From positions 186,001-250,000 of the forward strand of contig JAQOOI010000049.1 of the NCBI GenBank assembly GCA_028554645.1: 64,000 nucleotides of DNA. The letters run 5' to 3'. Below the pieces are notes generated by a model. It searched no databases, was not told the origin of the DNA, and worked only from the letters and a program-made list of their open reading frames with translations. This document shows, in pieces, positions 12,197 to 24,000 of this stretch. Source of the stretch: Omphalotus guepiniiformis. Its lineage: Eukaryota; Basidiomycota; Agaricomycetes; Agaricales; Omphalotaceae. The position numbers and the translations under genes are program-made. How positions within the stretch are numbered: the first letter of the stretch is position 1; the number at the start of each line of letters is the position of its first letter.

Positions 12197-13658
12197 TCAT
12201 CCCCAGAGATGAGCTTGCTCATCAGTCGTGCCAAAGTAACGGTCGCCAACGACCTGGTGGGAAGCAAGCACGTCGTTGATCGACTTCAATTCTTCCTCGG
12301 TGAGTTTGACGTCACCTCCGCTCAAATTCTCCAGAGTGCGAATAGCTTTCCTGTACGATTTTATTTTCGTTAGAGAGCAATGCATGGTGTTTGAGAAGAC
12401 CGTGGGACGTACGAAGATCCCGGGAGGGGAATGACAGTCGGACCAAGTGAGGCAACCCAAGAAATGCAAAGCTGAGCAGGCGTTATACCCTTCTTTTCTG
12501 CTATCAGCTTGAGACCCTCGACGATAGCCCAGTTGGCCTTGAAGTGTTCCTCCTTGAATCGAGTCAGATGACCACGCATATCGCCCTCTTTTGAGAAGAA
12601 AACAAGAAAAAGCGAGAATAAGTCAGTGGCGAACGCGATGAACTCGTATATGCATATACATACCCGGAAGATCGGAAGGGCTCTTAATCTGACCCGTGAG
12701 GTAACCCCTACCAAGCGGAGAGTATGCGATAACAGAGATATTCAACTCGGTCGCAGTCGCGATGACTTTCTTCTGGTTCTCCTCGTACGACCAAGGACTT
12801 ACTTCGATCTCGGCGGCCGTAACAGGGTACACCTGATGAATTCCAAGTATAATGAAAAGTAAGTGAGTTGTATGAGCAATAGACAAGACCATTACTCACC
12901 GCGTTGGCCTTTCGAAGTGTCGTTGCATTACATTCAGATAGACCAATATGAGAGAATTTGCCCTCCTTTACAAGAGTGACGAGGTTCTCCATGATTGTTT
13001 CAATGGAGTATTTCCGGTCGATACGTGCTGGTTCGAATAGGTCTATCTTCTTGATAGTCCCGAGGGCTTTTTGTGAATTTTCAACACTCTTCCTCAAATA
13101 TTCCAAGCTGCGTTCCGTAACCCCAGTCAATTGCCATTGAGACTGGATATCAACTGATCTACTTACGATCCATTAGGTCCACGAGTGGTCCAGTCTATAC
13201 CGCCTTTAACGGATAAGAAAGTCTTATCTGCATATTCAGGATACTTGGCGAAGAACCTGGAGAGTAGCTCGAGATTGCCGGTTCCGTAATCTTGTGCGTA
13301 AAACTCGCCTGAGAGGTGGCTCGAATAATGAAATGCATCAAAGGGTCTAACATAGATGACATACCGCTGTTCAAGAATCCTTTGGTGCCAGGAGGTAAAG
13401 CATCGACGCCTGCTTTGATGGCTTCAAATGCCTGTTCATCAGATACAGGTGTAGGAACCCATCTGATTGTATCAAAGTCGTGTCAGTCAACGCGATGGGC
13501 AGTGGTAGTTAAAACACACGTCAGCATCATCAAACCATGCTATTGAAGTGAAAGTAAGTGAAAGTGCCATTTCCATATCAACTTGTGAGTCTTACAGCCA
13601 CTCGACCAACGGTGATATCAGAGGCAGTACCGCCCAGTTTGATAGTTTGAGATACCAT
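12197..13658 (-). CDS. Pyridoxal reductase-like aldo-keto reductase
   Basis: NADPH-dependent reductase of the AKR8/PLR1 type, expected to interconvert pyridoxal and pyridoxine in vitamin B6 salvage. The protein runs from MVSQTIKLGGTASDITVGRVA at 13658 to DEQAHLWG at 12197. Landmarks: HGLMMLTW (encoded partly by a 20-nt microexon), the catalytic tyrosine in GEFYAQDYG, FLSVKGGIDW, KKIDLFEPARID, HIGLSEC, AAEIEVSPW, VIAYSPLGRGYLTGQ, and the cofactor-binding IPLPGSS followed by KAIRTLENL and VVGDRYFG. Order and spacing match Schizosaccharomyces plr1-like proteins. Introns are short and the frame is intact, so it is probably functional. A small non-coding 5' flank (13659-14060) follows. Confidence 0.92.
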
Positions 13659-14059
13659 GACTATGTTCAGCGAGATTTATCTGAGAATATGAAGTCGATT
13701 GCGAGTGATAAACTTGGAAAATCTCAACCTTTTTATAATCGTCGAAGCTAAGATCTCCAGCAGCATGTCAACCAATTGGAAGTTGGACCGGAGAGACGGA
13801 TGACACCCGGCCGAATTGCGTGTTCAACTGGCGTGGTTGACTAAGCGTATGTAACAAGTGCGCCACACTCTCTTTCAAAGTTCCCTCACTGTCCTCGAAA
13901 GGCCGACCAGTGGTACGGAACATGTTTATTGCGACCGGCATTACCCGTGGACGATAGACCTGACAAATTCCTATGTAGAACTCCAACGATATGAGTCAGA
14001 AGATGTTACGCTGTTGAATCAAGACAATATCCGGGGCTGGCGTCAAAATTAATGGATCT

Positions 14060-14652
14060 TTTGCCTTTTCTTCACTTTTCCTACCTCTCCAACATCAAGC
14101 AAAAGCAACTTGTCGCAGTCACTGGCCATATCAACTTTTCCTGGCGAGGTAGACGCGACGTTTGTTGTCTCCTCTAATTCGAAAGAACACACGAACGAAA
14201 AGGCATATTCTTCTCGGCAGAAAAACTTTCAAAGATTACTGTTGAAGACGAGACAACTGAAAGGGTGAGCAGTGGATTTTAATGATAACCTTCGTGATGA
14301 AATTGGACAACAGAAATAGCAAATCAAACGTTGAACTACATGCGAAAGACGTCCTTGCTGTTTTCAAGCTCGCTAACGATGGAAAGATTGGGACATCCGA
14401 TGTGCGTCATCGTGACTTCGACTTCTGACATATAGGCTAAACGATACGTACCACCAGGTCCAGAAGTGGATGGTCGTGCGCAGCTGGACACAGCTCTGAA
14501 ATTGCTTGGCAGACGGGTACAGCTGGATCAACTGTGATCTACTTACACTTATGAGAGAGTATAAACCGGACGAGGAGTTTTCGTTTGGGACTGTCGATGT
14601 CGACGAGACAGCCGCAAGTGTCCTTTACAGCCTCCAGTCAGCCTCCAGTTAA
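14060..14652 (+). CDS. Unrecognised short multi-exon gene
   Basis: Four segments join in frame across GT-AG introns: to 14264 (FPGEVDATFVVSSNSKEHTN), 14314-14401 (SNVELHAKDVLAVFKLANDG), 14436-14516 (RYVPPGPEVDGRAQLDTALK), 14560-14652 (KPDEEFSFGTVDVDETAASV, stop TAA). Introns are 49, 34 and 43 nt, short even for this genome. No start codon is certain, and no family is recognised. It may be the 5' half of a gene once continuing into the importin-like remnant that follows, but the stop at 14650 argues for a separate unit. Confidence 0.35.
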
Positions 14653-14675
14653 AGCCGCTTCCGCTCCATTACACC

Positions 14676-15056
14676 ATGTCCTTCCCCGCAGACCACACCA
14701 CTGCGCCGACATGGATTCAGGGTATCGCCACTCTCGTCGGGTAGTGAAGAAGATCGTTGCAAATGAAACAAATAAACAGCAACCCAAAAAAGTTACGACG
14801 GCCACAAACTTCCTTCGAATGCTTCCGGACCCTCTCAAACGGCCAGCAATACGACAGCTGGGCGCTGCGGCTTCGCCTTGAGTCCAAAACAACTAATCGC
14901 GATCGAGGAAACATTGGAGACGAAGATGAGGACACTGGCGAGCTAGAGTTTTACCTTCTATTCCAAGCGCAAACTTTGACCAAGGTATCCTCGCAGATCA
15001 CCTTTCCATCGACGGCGATGAAACAACTCTTGCACTTCGATACCTGCGCACTTTGA
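14676..15056 (+). pseudogene. Possible Mtr10/importin-13-like N-terminal remnant
   Basis: Starts with MSFPADHTTAPTWIQGIATL and hits stops within 25 codons. Downstream, ELEFYLLFQAQTLTKVSSQ resembles the 'FAAQTLRTKV' helix of Mtr10/transportin-type nuclear import receptors, and TTATNFLRML in a neighbouring frame resembles the preceding 'ANxFLRSFQ' helix. At least two frame changes separate them. If right, it is a decayed N-terminal scrap of an importin gene; the rest of the 900-residue protein is absent. The match is short. Confidence 0.3.
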
Positions 15057-15177
15057 CGGCCTGCGTCGACGCAGTGACCTATATAATTAACAAGCGGAGG
15101 TGACCGCCATCAAAAATTTGAGTTGCCGAACCCCGGCCATTGGCTTCACTCCCTTCTTGCTTTTTTGAAAGGTCGCA

Positions 15178-16338
15178 ATGTCAAAATCTCAAGAAGCCTC
15201 CTTCTCTGCGACCAACCTTCTGCCAGCAAAATCATGGCAACATTTTGTTGCAGGAGGGTAAGCAATATCACGGACCTTGAGTCTAAGAGTCTAGTCTCAC
15301 TGTTCGTTGCTTCTGTAGACTCGGAGGAATGTGCGGTGCTATCGTTACAAGCCCGTTCGATGTCGTGCGGTGAATGTGGTTGGAGGAGGGAGCGGAGGTG
15401 TACTTGTCACTGCTCCGAGACCATCAGGCGGGCTACTCTACAATTTCGTAGAAACGGGACATATGTTACGGTTAGTAACTCAGAATTACTTGAAAATATG
15501 TTCATAAGACCAACTTTGCTTGCCCCTTCATATAGAGATATCTACCGCGACGAGTCTCCACGCGCTCTTTTCAAAGGTCTCGGTCCTACGTTAGTTGGCG
15601 TCATCCCAGCTCGGTCTATCAATTTCTTCACATACGGTAACGGGAAGTATGTAATTGCGAACACGTTCAACGACGGAGTAGCAAACAATTACGTGCACTT
15701 AGCTGTTGCTGCTGTAGCTGGTATCGCGACTGGCACGGCTACCAATCCTATTTGGGTTGTCAAGACGCGGTTGCAGCTTGATGCCAGTACACGTAGAGGC
15801 CAGCCATGGTCAGGACAACTGGTCCGAGTTCATTGACGGAAATTTGGTGATGATTCAGAAAATTATCCGGGAGGAGGGTTTTCGAGGCTTTTACAAGGGT
15901 TTGAGTGCGAGCTATCTGGGTGTAACGGAAGGAACAATACAATGGGTATTGTACGAACATTCGAAGAAGCTCTCTGCGGGATCGGAAGGCAAGGGAGGTC
16001 TTCAAGAGTGGTTTGGTATGCTCGGGAGCGCAGGCACAGCGAAATGTGTAGCCAGTTTGATCACTTACCCGCACGAGGTGCATGGATTGTCCTACTCGTC
16101 TAATTTACCTGTTTTTGCTGACGATAATCGATTTAAAAGGTCATTCGTACTCGGTTACGACAGCCTAGTGTTAATGGCGTTATAAAATATCTTGGACTGA
16201 TACAGACTCTGGGATTAGTCATTGCCGAAGAAGGTGCTCGGTCGCTATACGGTGGTCTCAGTGCTCGCCTCATGCGTCGTACCGAATGCCGCTGTCATGT
16301 ATTCCATTCACGAAGGTGTTCTTCGATGGGGAGCATAG
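15178..16338 (+). pseudogene. RIM2-like mitochondrial carrier, frameshifted
   Basis: Mitochondrial carrier family member, most like the pyrimidine-nucleotide transporter RIM2 of the inner membrane. Repeat 1 begins with MSKSQEASFSATNLLPAK, then QHFVAGGLGGMCGAIVTSPFDVV, but the expected K-T-R-L-Q after PFDVV is missing: the frame jumps at about 15371 to VVGGGSGGVLVTAPRP. Repeat 2 is sound (ALFKGLGPTLVGVIPARS, TNPIWVVKTRLQLDA). A one-base shift follows near 15820 before FIDGNLVMIQKIIREEGFRG, and another near 16275 before VVPNAAVMYSIHEGVLRWG. Repeat 3 has ASLITYPHEV and VIRTRLRQP. Three frame breaks in one gene indicate a pseudogene unless the assembly is faulty. Confidence 0.82.
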
Positions 16339-16831
16339 TCCGTTTCTCTGCCGATTTCCAAACCTCGCACCCTGCTTTAGCGCGCGCCTCCCTTCCCATT
16401 TTTTAGGTCTAATCAAGCGACATTCAACCAGTTATACACCGACCTTCGCAAGAACGATGAAGTCACGACTTCGACCTTACTACTGCATGACATCTAAAAA
16501 AAGGTTTTCCTTGACGTCGACCACAGTACGGAGGTTTGGTCCTCAAATTTTTTTGTCTATCTGGACTCGCGGTATAGCCTGACCTTGGGACCCGCGTGTC
16601 TATGTACTGTAAATGTACCTTGTAGAGTGCAAGCCCGACGACCGAATCCACTCCGAATCCCGCCCGATTCACGTGATGACCCTATTTGGCTTACACACAG
16701 CCACCCCGATCTTTCGAGAAAGATGTAGATTTTCGACTTTCACTCTAGAATGACGTCGAAGTAGAAGGAGAAAGGTATATATTATGCTGCCCAAGATGCA
16801 TAACTGATCAGGGCTTATCTCTCTTTCGACT
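16339..16831. other. Intergenic
   Basis: No gene seen. The end (16760-16830) is likely the BAG-gene promoter and leader, with TATATTAT near 16776 and a pyrimidine-rich stretch just before the ATG. Confidence 0.3.
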
Positions 16832-18508
16832 ATGTTTGCTTATCGCAATCCATACACAGGCTATAACTCTAGTCCATACTACGCGTCTTCGGACAATTAC
16901 TACGGTTTTCCAAGTTCTGGCTATGGCGGCTACAACGAATATCCATTTTCGCCATATGCTTTGGCTCAGGCGGAGCAGCAACGACGGCGACGAGCTTTGG
17001 AGCGCGAGGAAGCTGAACGTCAGCGGGCCGCGGCTATACAGCGACAACGGGCGAGCCAATACCTTCCAGAAACACTCTTGAGGTCTCGTGGCTACGATGG
17101 TCGAGGCAGTCACTTCCCTGAACGTGCTAGTCGGTACCTGCCAGACGAGTATGATTCAGAGGGCGATCAAGATACGGATGTTGATACGAACGCGTATGAT
17201 TATGGATTTGGTCGCGCGGGTTATCAGCCCGAATCGTACTGGGACCGACTCCAGCAGCGTCAGAGAAGGCCCTCGAATACCGCTCAGAAGCTTCGGGCTC
17301 ATAATTCCGATGTACGTTTTGATTTTTCTTTCGAAAAAGCAGGTTTACTTATGTTCGTTCGTGATCAGGATACACATCGGCGACAGCCATCTTCGGCGCG
17401 AAATCAATCACAAACACGTCAGCGCACTGTTTCTCAAAATAAACGGAGTTCGTCTCCAGGTAGCCACACAATTCCTATTAGTTCTGGTACTCCTATACAA
17501 CGCCAGCAGACGAAGGCTGAAGTTGACCGCTCTACCCCATCCCACAACCCCACGCATGATCGTGCACAATCACATTCTCCCACCCGTTCCTCTCCTTCCT
17601 CTCCTCAATTTACTCCGCCACAATTTTCTGCACCCCCAGAAGTCCTCGATGACGCAGCTACTAAGATCCAGACAGCATTCCGGAACCATCGTTCCCTGAA
17701 AACTATCCAGTCTCTCCATGACAAGTTCATTGATTTGCAGAAGTCTTTTGTCTTTCCTGACAAGCTCGACTTTCAAGTCGGATCAGATTACGGGCATGTA
17801 GTGTCTATCCCCGTGAACTCGTCATCGTCGACTGAGGAAGCCGTGAGCGCACTTAAAGCTCAAGGGTTCGACGTTCCCACTATTCAGCAGTGTCAGTCGA
17901 GACCGAAGTTGGCTTACACGCATGCTAATGCGGGACTGCATGCGTATACAGAGTCGTTGAACCAGCTCTTAACATCTTTAGATAGCGTGGAGAGTTTTGG
18001 GGAGAAGATGGTCAGGGAGCGGCGGAAGGAGGTTGTGAAGGGTGTAGAGCAGGAGGCGAGTAAAATCGAGAAAATGTGGAAGACTGCGTGGGAGAGGTGG
18101 GTTGAGGGATTGACGATTCCTGTTGCATCAGAGACAGCAGCGGATGGGATGGGAGTGCCGACGGAGAATGGCGCGGCGATAGAGGAAGGAATTTCAATGG
18201 ATGAGATAGCCAGCCCCGAGTCACCTATTTCAGCCGGTGCACCTGAAGAGGCGTGTAAACGTGCTGCAGGAGAGACGGAGGTGCCGATGGAGGACGTGGA
18301 AGAGGACACGTTGGCTTCTCAGCGGGAACCTATGCAGACGGTACCTGACGAGGATAGCGAGGTCAGCATGGGCAATGGTGTCATAGCGGCAGAAGATGAT
18401 GAAGGGTTTTTTAGTGCTGCGGAAGGGGTGAGTGATGATGTAGAGGCAGTAAAGCAGACGCTGGCACCGGATGTAGGTGAGGATGCCGGGGACTATGTTT
18501 TGATCTGA
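16832..18508 (+). CDS. IQ- and BAG-domain protein (Hsp70 co-chaperone type)
   Basis: A frame of up to 558 residues. N-terminus rich in Tyr/Ser/Gly (MFAYRNPYTGYNSSPYYAS), then an Arg/Gln/Glu helix (EQQRRRRALEREEAERQRAA), a polar disordered linker, an IQ motif (DDAATKIQTAFRNHRSLKT), and after it a BAG-like three-helix region (AYTESLNQLLTSLDSVESFG to KIEKMWKTAWERW). BAG domains bind the Hsp70 nucleotide-binding domain and promote ADP release; the IQ motif may bind calmodulin. The acidic tail (EDVEEDTLAS, EDDEGFFSAAEGVSDDVE) is unstructured. The segment 17311-17369 begins with GTACGT and ends with CAG, has no stop, and is probably a 57-nt in-frame intron, giving about 539 residues. Intact. Confidence 0.78.
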   Translation: MFAYRNPYTGYNSSPYYASSDNYYGFPSSGYGGYNEYPFSPYALAQAEQQRRRRALEREEAERQRAAAIQRQRASQYLPETLLRSRGYDGRGSHFPERASRYLPDEYDSEGDQDTDVDTNAYDYGFGRAGYQPESYWDRLQQRQRRPSNTAQKLRAHNSDVRFDFSFEKAGLLMFVRDQDTHRRQPSSARNQSQTRQRTVSQNKRSSSPGSHTIPISSGTPIQRQQTKAEVDRSTPSHNPTHDRAQSHSPTRSSPSSPQFTPPQFSAPPEVLDDAATKIQTAFRNHRSLKTIQSLHDKFIDLQKSFVFPDKLDFQVGSDYGHVVSIPVNSSSSTEEAVSALKAQGFDVPTIQQCQSRPKLAYTHANAGLHAYTESLNQLLTSLDSVESFGEKMVRERRKEVVKGVEQEASKIEKMWKTAWERWVEGLTIPVASETAADGMGVPTENGAAIEEGISMDEIASPESPISAGAPEEACKRAAGETEVPMEDVEEDTLASQREPMQTVPDEDSEVSMGNGVIAAEDDEGFFSAAEGVSDDVEAVKQTLAPDVGEDAGDYVLI

Positions 18509-19453
18509 ACTCGGAGTGCTTTGCCCGTGCTTTCCATGCTCGATGCTTTATTTTTCTCTGTATTGTTATAATACTCAATTCAAGCTGTACTATTATTACC
18601 TTCAGCTGTTGTAAATGCATCTCAACTTTTCAATAGCTCTTTCAGTCGGTCTCAGGAGCGGCGTTAGTTTTCACAATGAGGGCTAGCCTAGGCTAGCTCA
18701 ACGAAGAGTGCTAGAAGAATCTCACGTTCATGTCCGCAACTCAGGTTGATGAAAAGTGAATAGAAATCGTGATGGTGATGCAAGTATACAGAAGTGGGAA
18801 CTTGCGGATGCTGTAAGGATAGAGATAGGACATAATCGATACATGTTTTATTATTGAGAAGAAAGACAAGCATCGAGCGCTCAGTGATATGAACGGTGAT
18901 TTTGGTCGAGTTGGACATGGCTAACGAAAGTGAAGGCTGAATGAGCAAGTGCCAGAAAAAACCCCTTGATCCGCGCAAACGATCGGTGGCGGTGTAGTAT
19001 GTATGTTACTGCTTTGGCCGGCTGCCGTTACGCTCGGATTTCCGGGATTTCTAGGTTTTTCCTCCCTTGTTCTTCTCGAATCTCACTTTCTGGACTCGAC
19101 TTATGCTATGCGGAATCTTTTACTTCATAACTCTGATCAGAAAACAATTCAGTATTCAGTATTCAGTAAAGAGTACTAGGATCGCATCGTATCGAAATCC
19201 ATGGTGTCGCGCGCGCTCAAAGGCTAATACTACCCTTTTTTTGTCATCATTGACTGCCTCGTTGTGGGCCCATGTGGTCTTACAACAACGACGGCAACCT
19301 GCAGATGAGTACGTCTAGATGACCCTCCACGTTGTGTGTTGACTACCCGCGAAATTTCGTGAGCCTTTTCTTTTGCTAAATGCGTTCTCTTCCTGTGACC
19401 CTGACGGGATGTTTCAGTCTTTCGCGTTTTGACAAGTCTCTGCGTTCATTACC
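18509..19453. other. Intergenic
   Basis: No supported gene. Poly-T and TGTAA-type 3' signals near 18540-18620 fit the BAG gene's end. A small direct repeat AGTATTCAGTA occurs at 19150-19170. Open frames here are short and not protein-like. Confidence 0.3.
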
Positions 19454-20340
19454 GTGCACATCACCGCGAAAAACATAATATCGGATGATGCTCTTACGAA
19501 CTTAGAAAGTATTGTTACATCTCTTGTTGGTAATGACATCAAGTTGGCCGTCATCCGAGTCATTCGTTTTGAATCAAAGAGAGGTGGAGACCATAGAATC
19601 AGAGTTATTGTCTTCAGTTGGTGCGTCTCTCTCCACGGAGCTTTCTCAACTCCCGTCCAACGCAAGATACCTGATAAGTACTACCCAGAAATATCTTGTG
19701 GCGAAACGTTCCAGCGGGCTCTTGTCATCCCTTACATACAAATCATATATGGGTCCAGCCACGGAGTTCTCGTACTCGTTCATTTCCAACTGCTTAGTGA
19801 TTTACTTCACTCCCTTGTTCCACGGGTTGCAATGATGAAATTGTGCTTGTATATTCCCGCCAGTGTTTCATACTTCTGATATTGCACCCTCGAACGACTC
19901 GCAGCTTCATCTTCATCCCGCAGCCCATTCAACGTCGCCGTCATACTCCACGAGGCCCAAAGGTCTATCTCACTATTCCGTCTCTCGGATCCTCAGTAAT
20001 CGGTAGCGACGAGCTCCAGGCTCAATTATTCAAGTTACGGACCTTACACAGTTCATCTCAGGAAATTGTTTTGGCATCTTGTATCAATCAAAGCCTGTTC
20101 TTGTTCTCATGATCTCCTCCCATTGTCAGTTTGATTTGGCTGAAGTTTGCCATGGTTCAACGGCGACCTCGATTTCTATACCAAAGATATACCAAGACAT
20201 GATTCGGGATTTGACCTTCGAATGGATTTCACAACCTGTGCATTGAAAAGAAATCTTGCTCACACGGGATCTCTCATTGCTGTGGATATCTGCTTGCTTT
20301 GGGATTTTAGTTGGCCGTCGACATCATATGTGTGATGCAA
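19454..20340 (+). pseudogene. Relic of an unidentified protein gene
   Basis: Protein-like stretches appear in changing frames: IISDDALTNLESIVTSLVG, then EVETIESELLSSVGASLSTE and LPSNARYLISTTQKYLVAKR, then SRSPFNVAVILHEAQRSISL at about 19915 and ATSISIPKIYQDMIRDLTFE at about 20165. No single spliced model joins them, and stops intervene. This looks like a once-coding sequence that has acquired several frameshifts. I cannot identify the family. Confidence 0.3.
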
Positions 20341-22443
20341 TTCGCGTCCCGTACCTTGACGGCCAACAGATGACATCGTCTTCTCTCTTTTTTCCCATTC
20401 AACACCTTCAAGTTGGATAAACATCCGATAGCTGAACGCGTATTGATGGAAAAAACGTAAAACTGAAAACTGCCTGCCTATCATGATATTTTGACTTTTT
20501 GCTCTGCCAATTTTGCATCAGATCATGAAAAAGGATTTTATGAACGCCGTTTGACCAATTTTGTCTTTGACATCCCAGCAAATTTGTTGTTACCTGTATA
20601 ACCAAACAATGAGTACGGGCCTCATAGCCGATTGAATGTCATTGATATTCTGAAAGGTGTAGGTGAGTATCTTCTCTTTCGTGAATCAATATTTCACTCC
20701 GCCACCATCACAGTCTGTTTATTTGCAGATGTATGCATATGCTGGATACGAGAACATCAATGACACCGTGGCCGTCTTCGAAATGCTCTGCGCTCAATTT
20801 GCTACGCTTATGACTGAAGGATGAAGCGGAACTGCGATGATTCGTTCCCCACCCCTATTGAGACAAGATTCTGTGCTGAGCCTTGCAAGATGCACCGAAT
20901 GAACTTCTCGTTTGAAGAGTAGAAGATTCGGATTCGAACGTTTGAGCGTGTGGCGTTTCTAATGGCAAAATCTCGCACACGAGCAGGAATAACTCATGAC
21001 CGACTTCAAGAGCCTTTTCAGGCATGGTATTCTCTGGACTATCTTGCGCAGGTCGTCATCTTTGGATAGGACTGAAAGGACAGGTGAACGAGCGTCGCGG
21101 TGAACTAATGCAATCTCTTCATAATTGCTTCTATTACGAGTCGGAACGCACGCGCTGAAGATCGTGTAATGCATTACTGGCATCAAGGGCTAATTCTATC
21201 AGCCATGTACACGTCCTTGTGCAACCTTCTTTCTCATTTACTCGTTCATAATATGTACTTCTGGGGCAAGTAACAAATTCATTCCCGCTTGATCCTTCGC
21301 TGAACTTGGGTGTATAGGCTGTATAAGGCAAATTGAACGACTTTTCTTTCTGCGCTGTCCCTTCACCGTCTACATCAGCAGCCGGTCGTGATGCGGAGTG
21401 CGATTCCGCTGCGCCTCCCTGCCGAGCCTTGGCTTCAAGCGATATGTTACTCCTTCATTCATTTCTTTCATTCATCTTGTTCAAAACCTTAAAACTCAAA
21501 GAAATGACAAGTGTTTTCGCGCTATCTTGAATGAAATTTACCTCCTTTTAATTGCAGGTATGTCGCTGCTACCAACTGAACGTTGGCGGGTTTGTGGCAA
21601 ATCTCACACTAGAGTGCTTTTGACTTACATATTCAGTTTGCAGGCTCGTGAGTCGTTAAGCGAAAAGCCGGCGGCGAGAAAAGGAGGTGGCAATGCGCAA
21701 CGCTCAAAGAGCTGCAGGTGGTTCCTTAGTCCCTGGCTTGGAGGCCGATAATAATCCGAAACGGTTCCACCGCTACGATAGTCCGCGGGGATTATGGGAT
21801 TCCTCTCAAAGTAATGGGTAAGTACTTCAATACACCTTACACCGTTTGGCCTTTTGCGATGCATATCTCATTTCTCCATGACAATTAGTTCGTCATTGTC
21901 AATAATATGGTCGCCCTGCAAGCGACCCTATGCAAGTAGGCCAAGTTCACGCTTATTAGTATCCGCCGCTAGGGATGGTCAAAGAGGGTCAAAGTCGGGG
22001 TAGGTCGGGGATAAGCTTGTGGTTTTTTAACGTTGGAATACTCGGTAAATGTGCTGTAGCCAACACGACGACACGCGACGCTTCAAATTTCTGATAGACG
22101 AGCAATTCGCGCCTGCGGTGTCTTAATGTTTATCACCGGAGAGTGTAGTGGTCGAAGCATTCCTGTTCAGCTGGCTCGAGTTCCTGCGCAATCAGACGCT
22201 TGTTCGTCTCGTGCGGTCATCAGTGGCATCACATCTAGATAATGTGTAGGTCCAATGTATAGGATTGTTTCTATTGCGGCGTAAGTAATAGATTCGTATT
22301 ATTGGGTGTATATAGGTGGGGTCTCATTCCCATGTCATGTCAAGTTCAGAAACAAATGCTTACTTTATAGATGCTAGGTCAGCACGCCGACGATGAGAAT
22401 GTCACTAAAGTAATATTCAATGATATTAATCTACACTATGGGT
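20341..22443. other. Gene-poor stretch with small coding-like scraps
   Basis: On the plus strand 20731-20823 encodes MYAYAGYENINDTVAVFEML with a stop soon after. On the minus strand 21331-20959 has two joined scraps, LIELALDASNALHDLQRV and EEIALVHRDARSPVLSVLSK, which read like one protein split by an intron near 21170. Neither is recognised. The rest (21400-22443) shows no supportable feature. Confidence 0.25.
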
Positions 22444-23484
22444 TCAGGTCCAATCACACCCAGGAGTGATTGCTTTTTTCGGTGGGAAAGTGAAAAAGAA
22501 AGTGTGTGGTGACGCTTTTATAAATGCAAGCTTAATAATCGTAATTGGAACAATCAAGTTTTGGCCTAACTTAAACGCATGAGAACTTTTAACCCAATTC
22601 CTATGATTCTTTAGAACCAGAAACGCGTGAGAACAACTGTAATGTTCGCCTATAGGAACGGAATAAGAAAGGTTGAGTAATTGTACACAGTTTCGTTCAC
22701 TGGAAAACAAGGGAGAAAACGGTTCGAGAAAGTGAATACCAATCATTTACAGTTCCAACACTCGAAATGAACGGAAAAACTTGAGGCATTTCAGCGTGAT
22801 TTCTGCTCATTAGGAAATGCTAAATGTCTGAATACGGTAAACTTAGCTGGAGAACAGCCGGCGCGGACACCAAGCTGGCCACGGTATGTACAGCGGCCAG
22901 CGTGAGCTCTGCTGACCAGGTACAGACTATCACTCCCAATATTTCAGACAAGAACAGGCGGAATACTACTCGTCAGTCGGATAAGTGCGCGGGTGCATAT
23001 ACAGGTCACGTATAGATACAGTTTCAAAGCCCCAAGATGTTACAGTCCATGATACTCAATCACCATTCCGTGAACCAAGCGCTCTTCGTGGAATATTAGT
23101 ACTAGTACAACACAGGTCAATGTAAAAAGGACGAACCGACGCGATGAGTATGTCGGGTAAAATGCGATACCATCGATGAGTTTTGTGAACTTTTCCTTCG
23201 TTTTCACTCTTTTCTTCGTCTCTCCGGAGAAACCGTTCGCCGGACTTTGACGACTCTTACCTTCAGCTCATAGCCAACAATGCAGAATGCATCCTGGCTG
23301 TAATGCAACCGGTGTAGTTACGATCTACGCGGCGAAAACCAAATAAGTGATCTAGTATAATGTAGATGTTTGATCTACGCTATACAACGGTTCTACGCTA
23401 CAATATGCAATTGATCTACAATAAATGAATGAACTACGATATACAAACAATCTACAAATAATCTACAAATGGTCTACAAATGAT
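22444..23484. repeat. Non-coding stretch with short CTACAA-type repeats
   Basis: No gene supported. From about 23310 to 23485 the motif (G/A)ATCTAC(A/G) recurs roughly every 15-30 bp, ending in a tight cluster of AATCTACAAAT units at 23450-23480. The pattern resembles a degenerate simple-sequence array rather than a regulatory site. Confidence 0.35.
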
Positions 23485-24000
23485 TTAAGCTGGTAGTAAT
23501 GAGCTACACCGTCTGAAGCGCGATAACACTTGAGCCAAACGACTAGAGCCAGAGCGAAAGTCCAAGATACGCGAAAAAGTCCTACGCAGAGCCCGAGTGA
23601 ATGTCCACGTTACGAAATCTTCAACAGAGGTTGGCGTTTGCGTAACACTTCGATCCGACGTTTCAGTTTTACTCGCTTTTCGGAGAACATCTTCTCCCGC
23701 CTTTTCATCCGCTAAGCGACCGGTGTAAGGCTCTGATCTTTCGTTCCAATGCGGCTTGATCAACAGCGTCTCTGTAGCTCGGACTTCATTATCAACTAAT
23801 TGGGTGAAACTCAAAGCTACGTTCGGTTCTTGCGCATACACAGAATGAACGAGTCGTTTGTTTTGTGATTCAACTCTTGGAGAGCGATCTTGAGCGGACT
23901 TGAGCGGAGAGATGAGATTGAGAGTGAACGAAGCAATCACGCGAGAGTTTACTAGGGACAAACCATCGTGTTTGATCGCCAAAGCTCTCTCGCGAGGCAC
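23485..24000 (-). CDS. Hypothetical 171-residue protein
   Basis: An uninterrupted frame from MPRERALAIKHDGLSLVNSR to a stop at 23485. It is arginine- and serine-rich with two alternating hydrophobic stretches (VIASFTLNLISPLKSAQ, FVTWTFTRALRRTFSRILDF). No domain recognised. Codon composition resembles neighbouring intergenic DNA as much as genes, so it may be a chance frame. Confidence 0.25.
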   Translation of the reverse strand: MPRERALAIKHDGLSLVNSRVIASFTLNLISPLKSAQDRSPRVESQNKRLVHSVYAQEPNVALSFTQLVDNEVRATETLLIKPHWNERSEPYTGRLADEKAGEDVLRKASKTETSDRSVTQTPTSVEDFVTWTFTRALRRTFSRILDFRSGSSRLAQVLSRFRRCSSLLPA

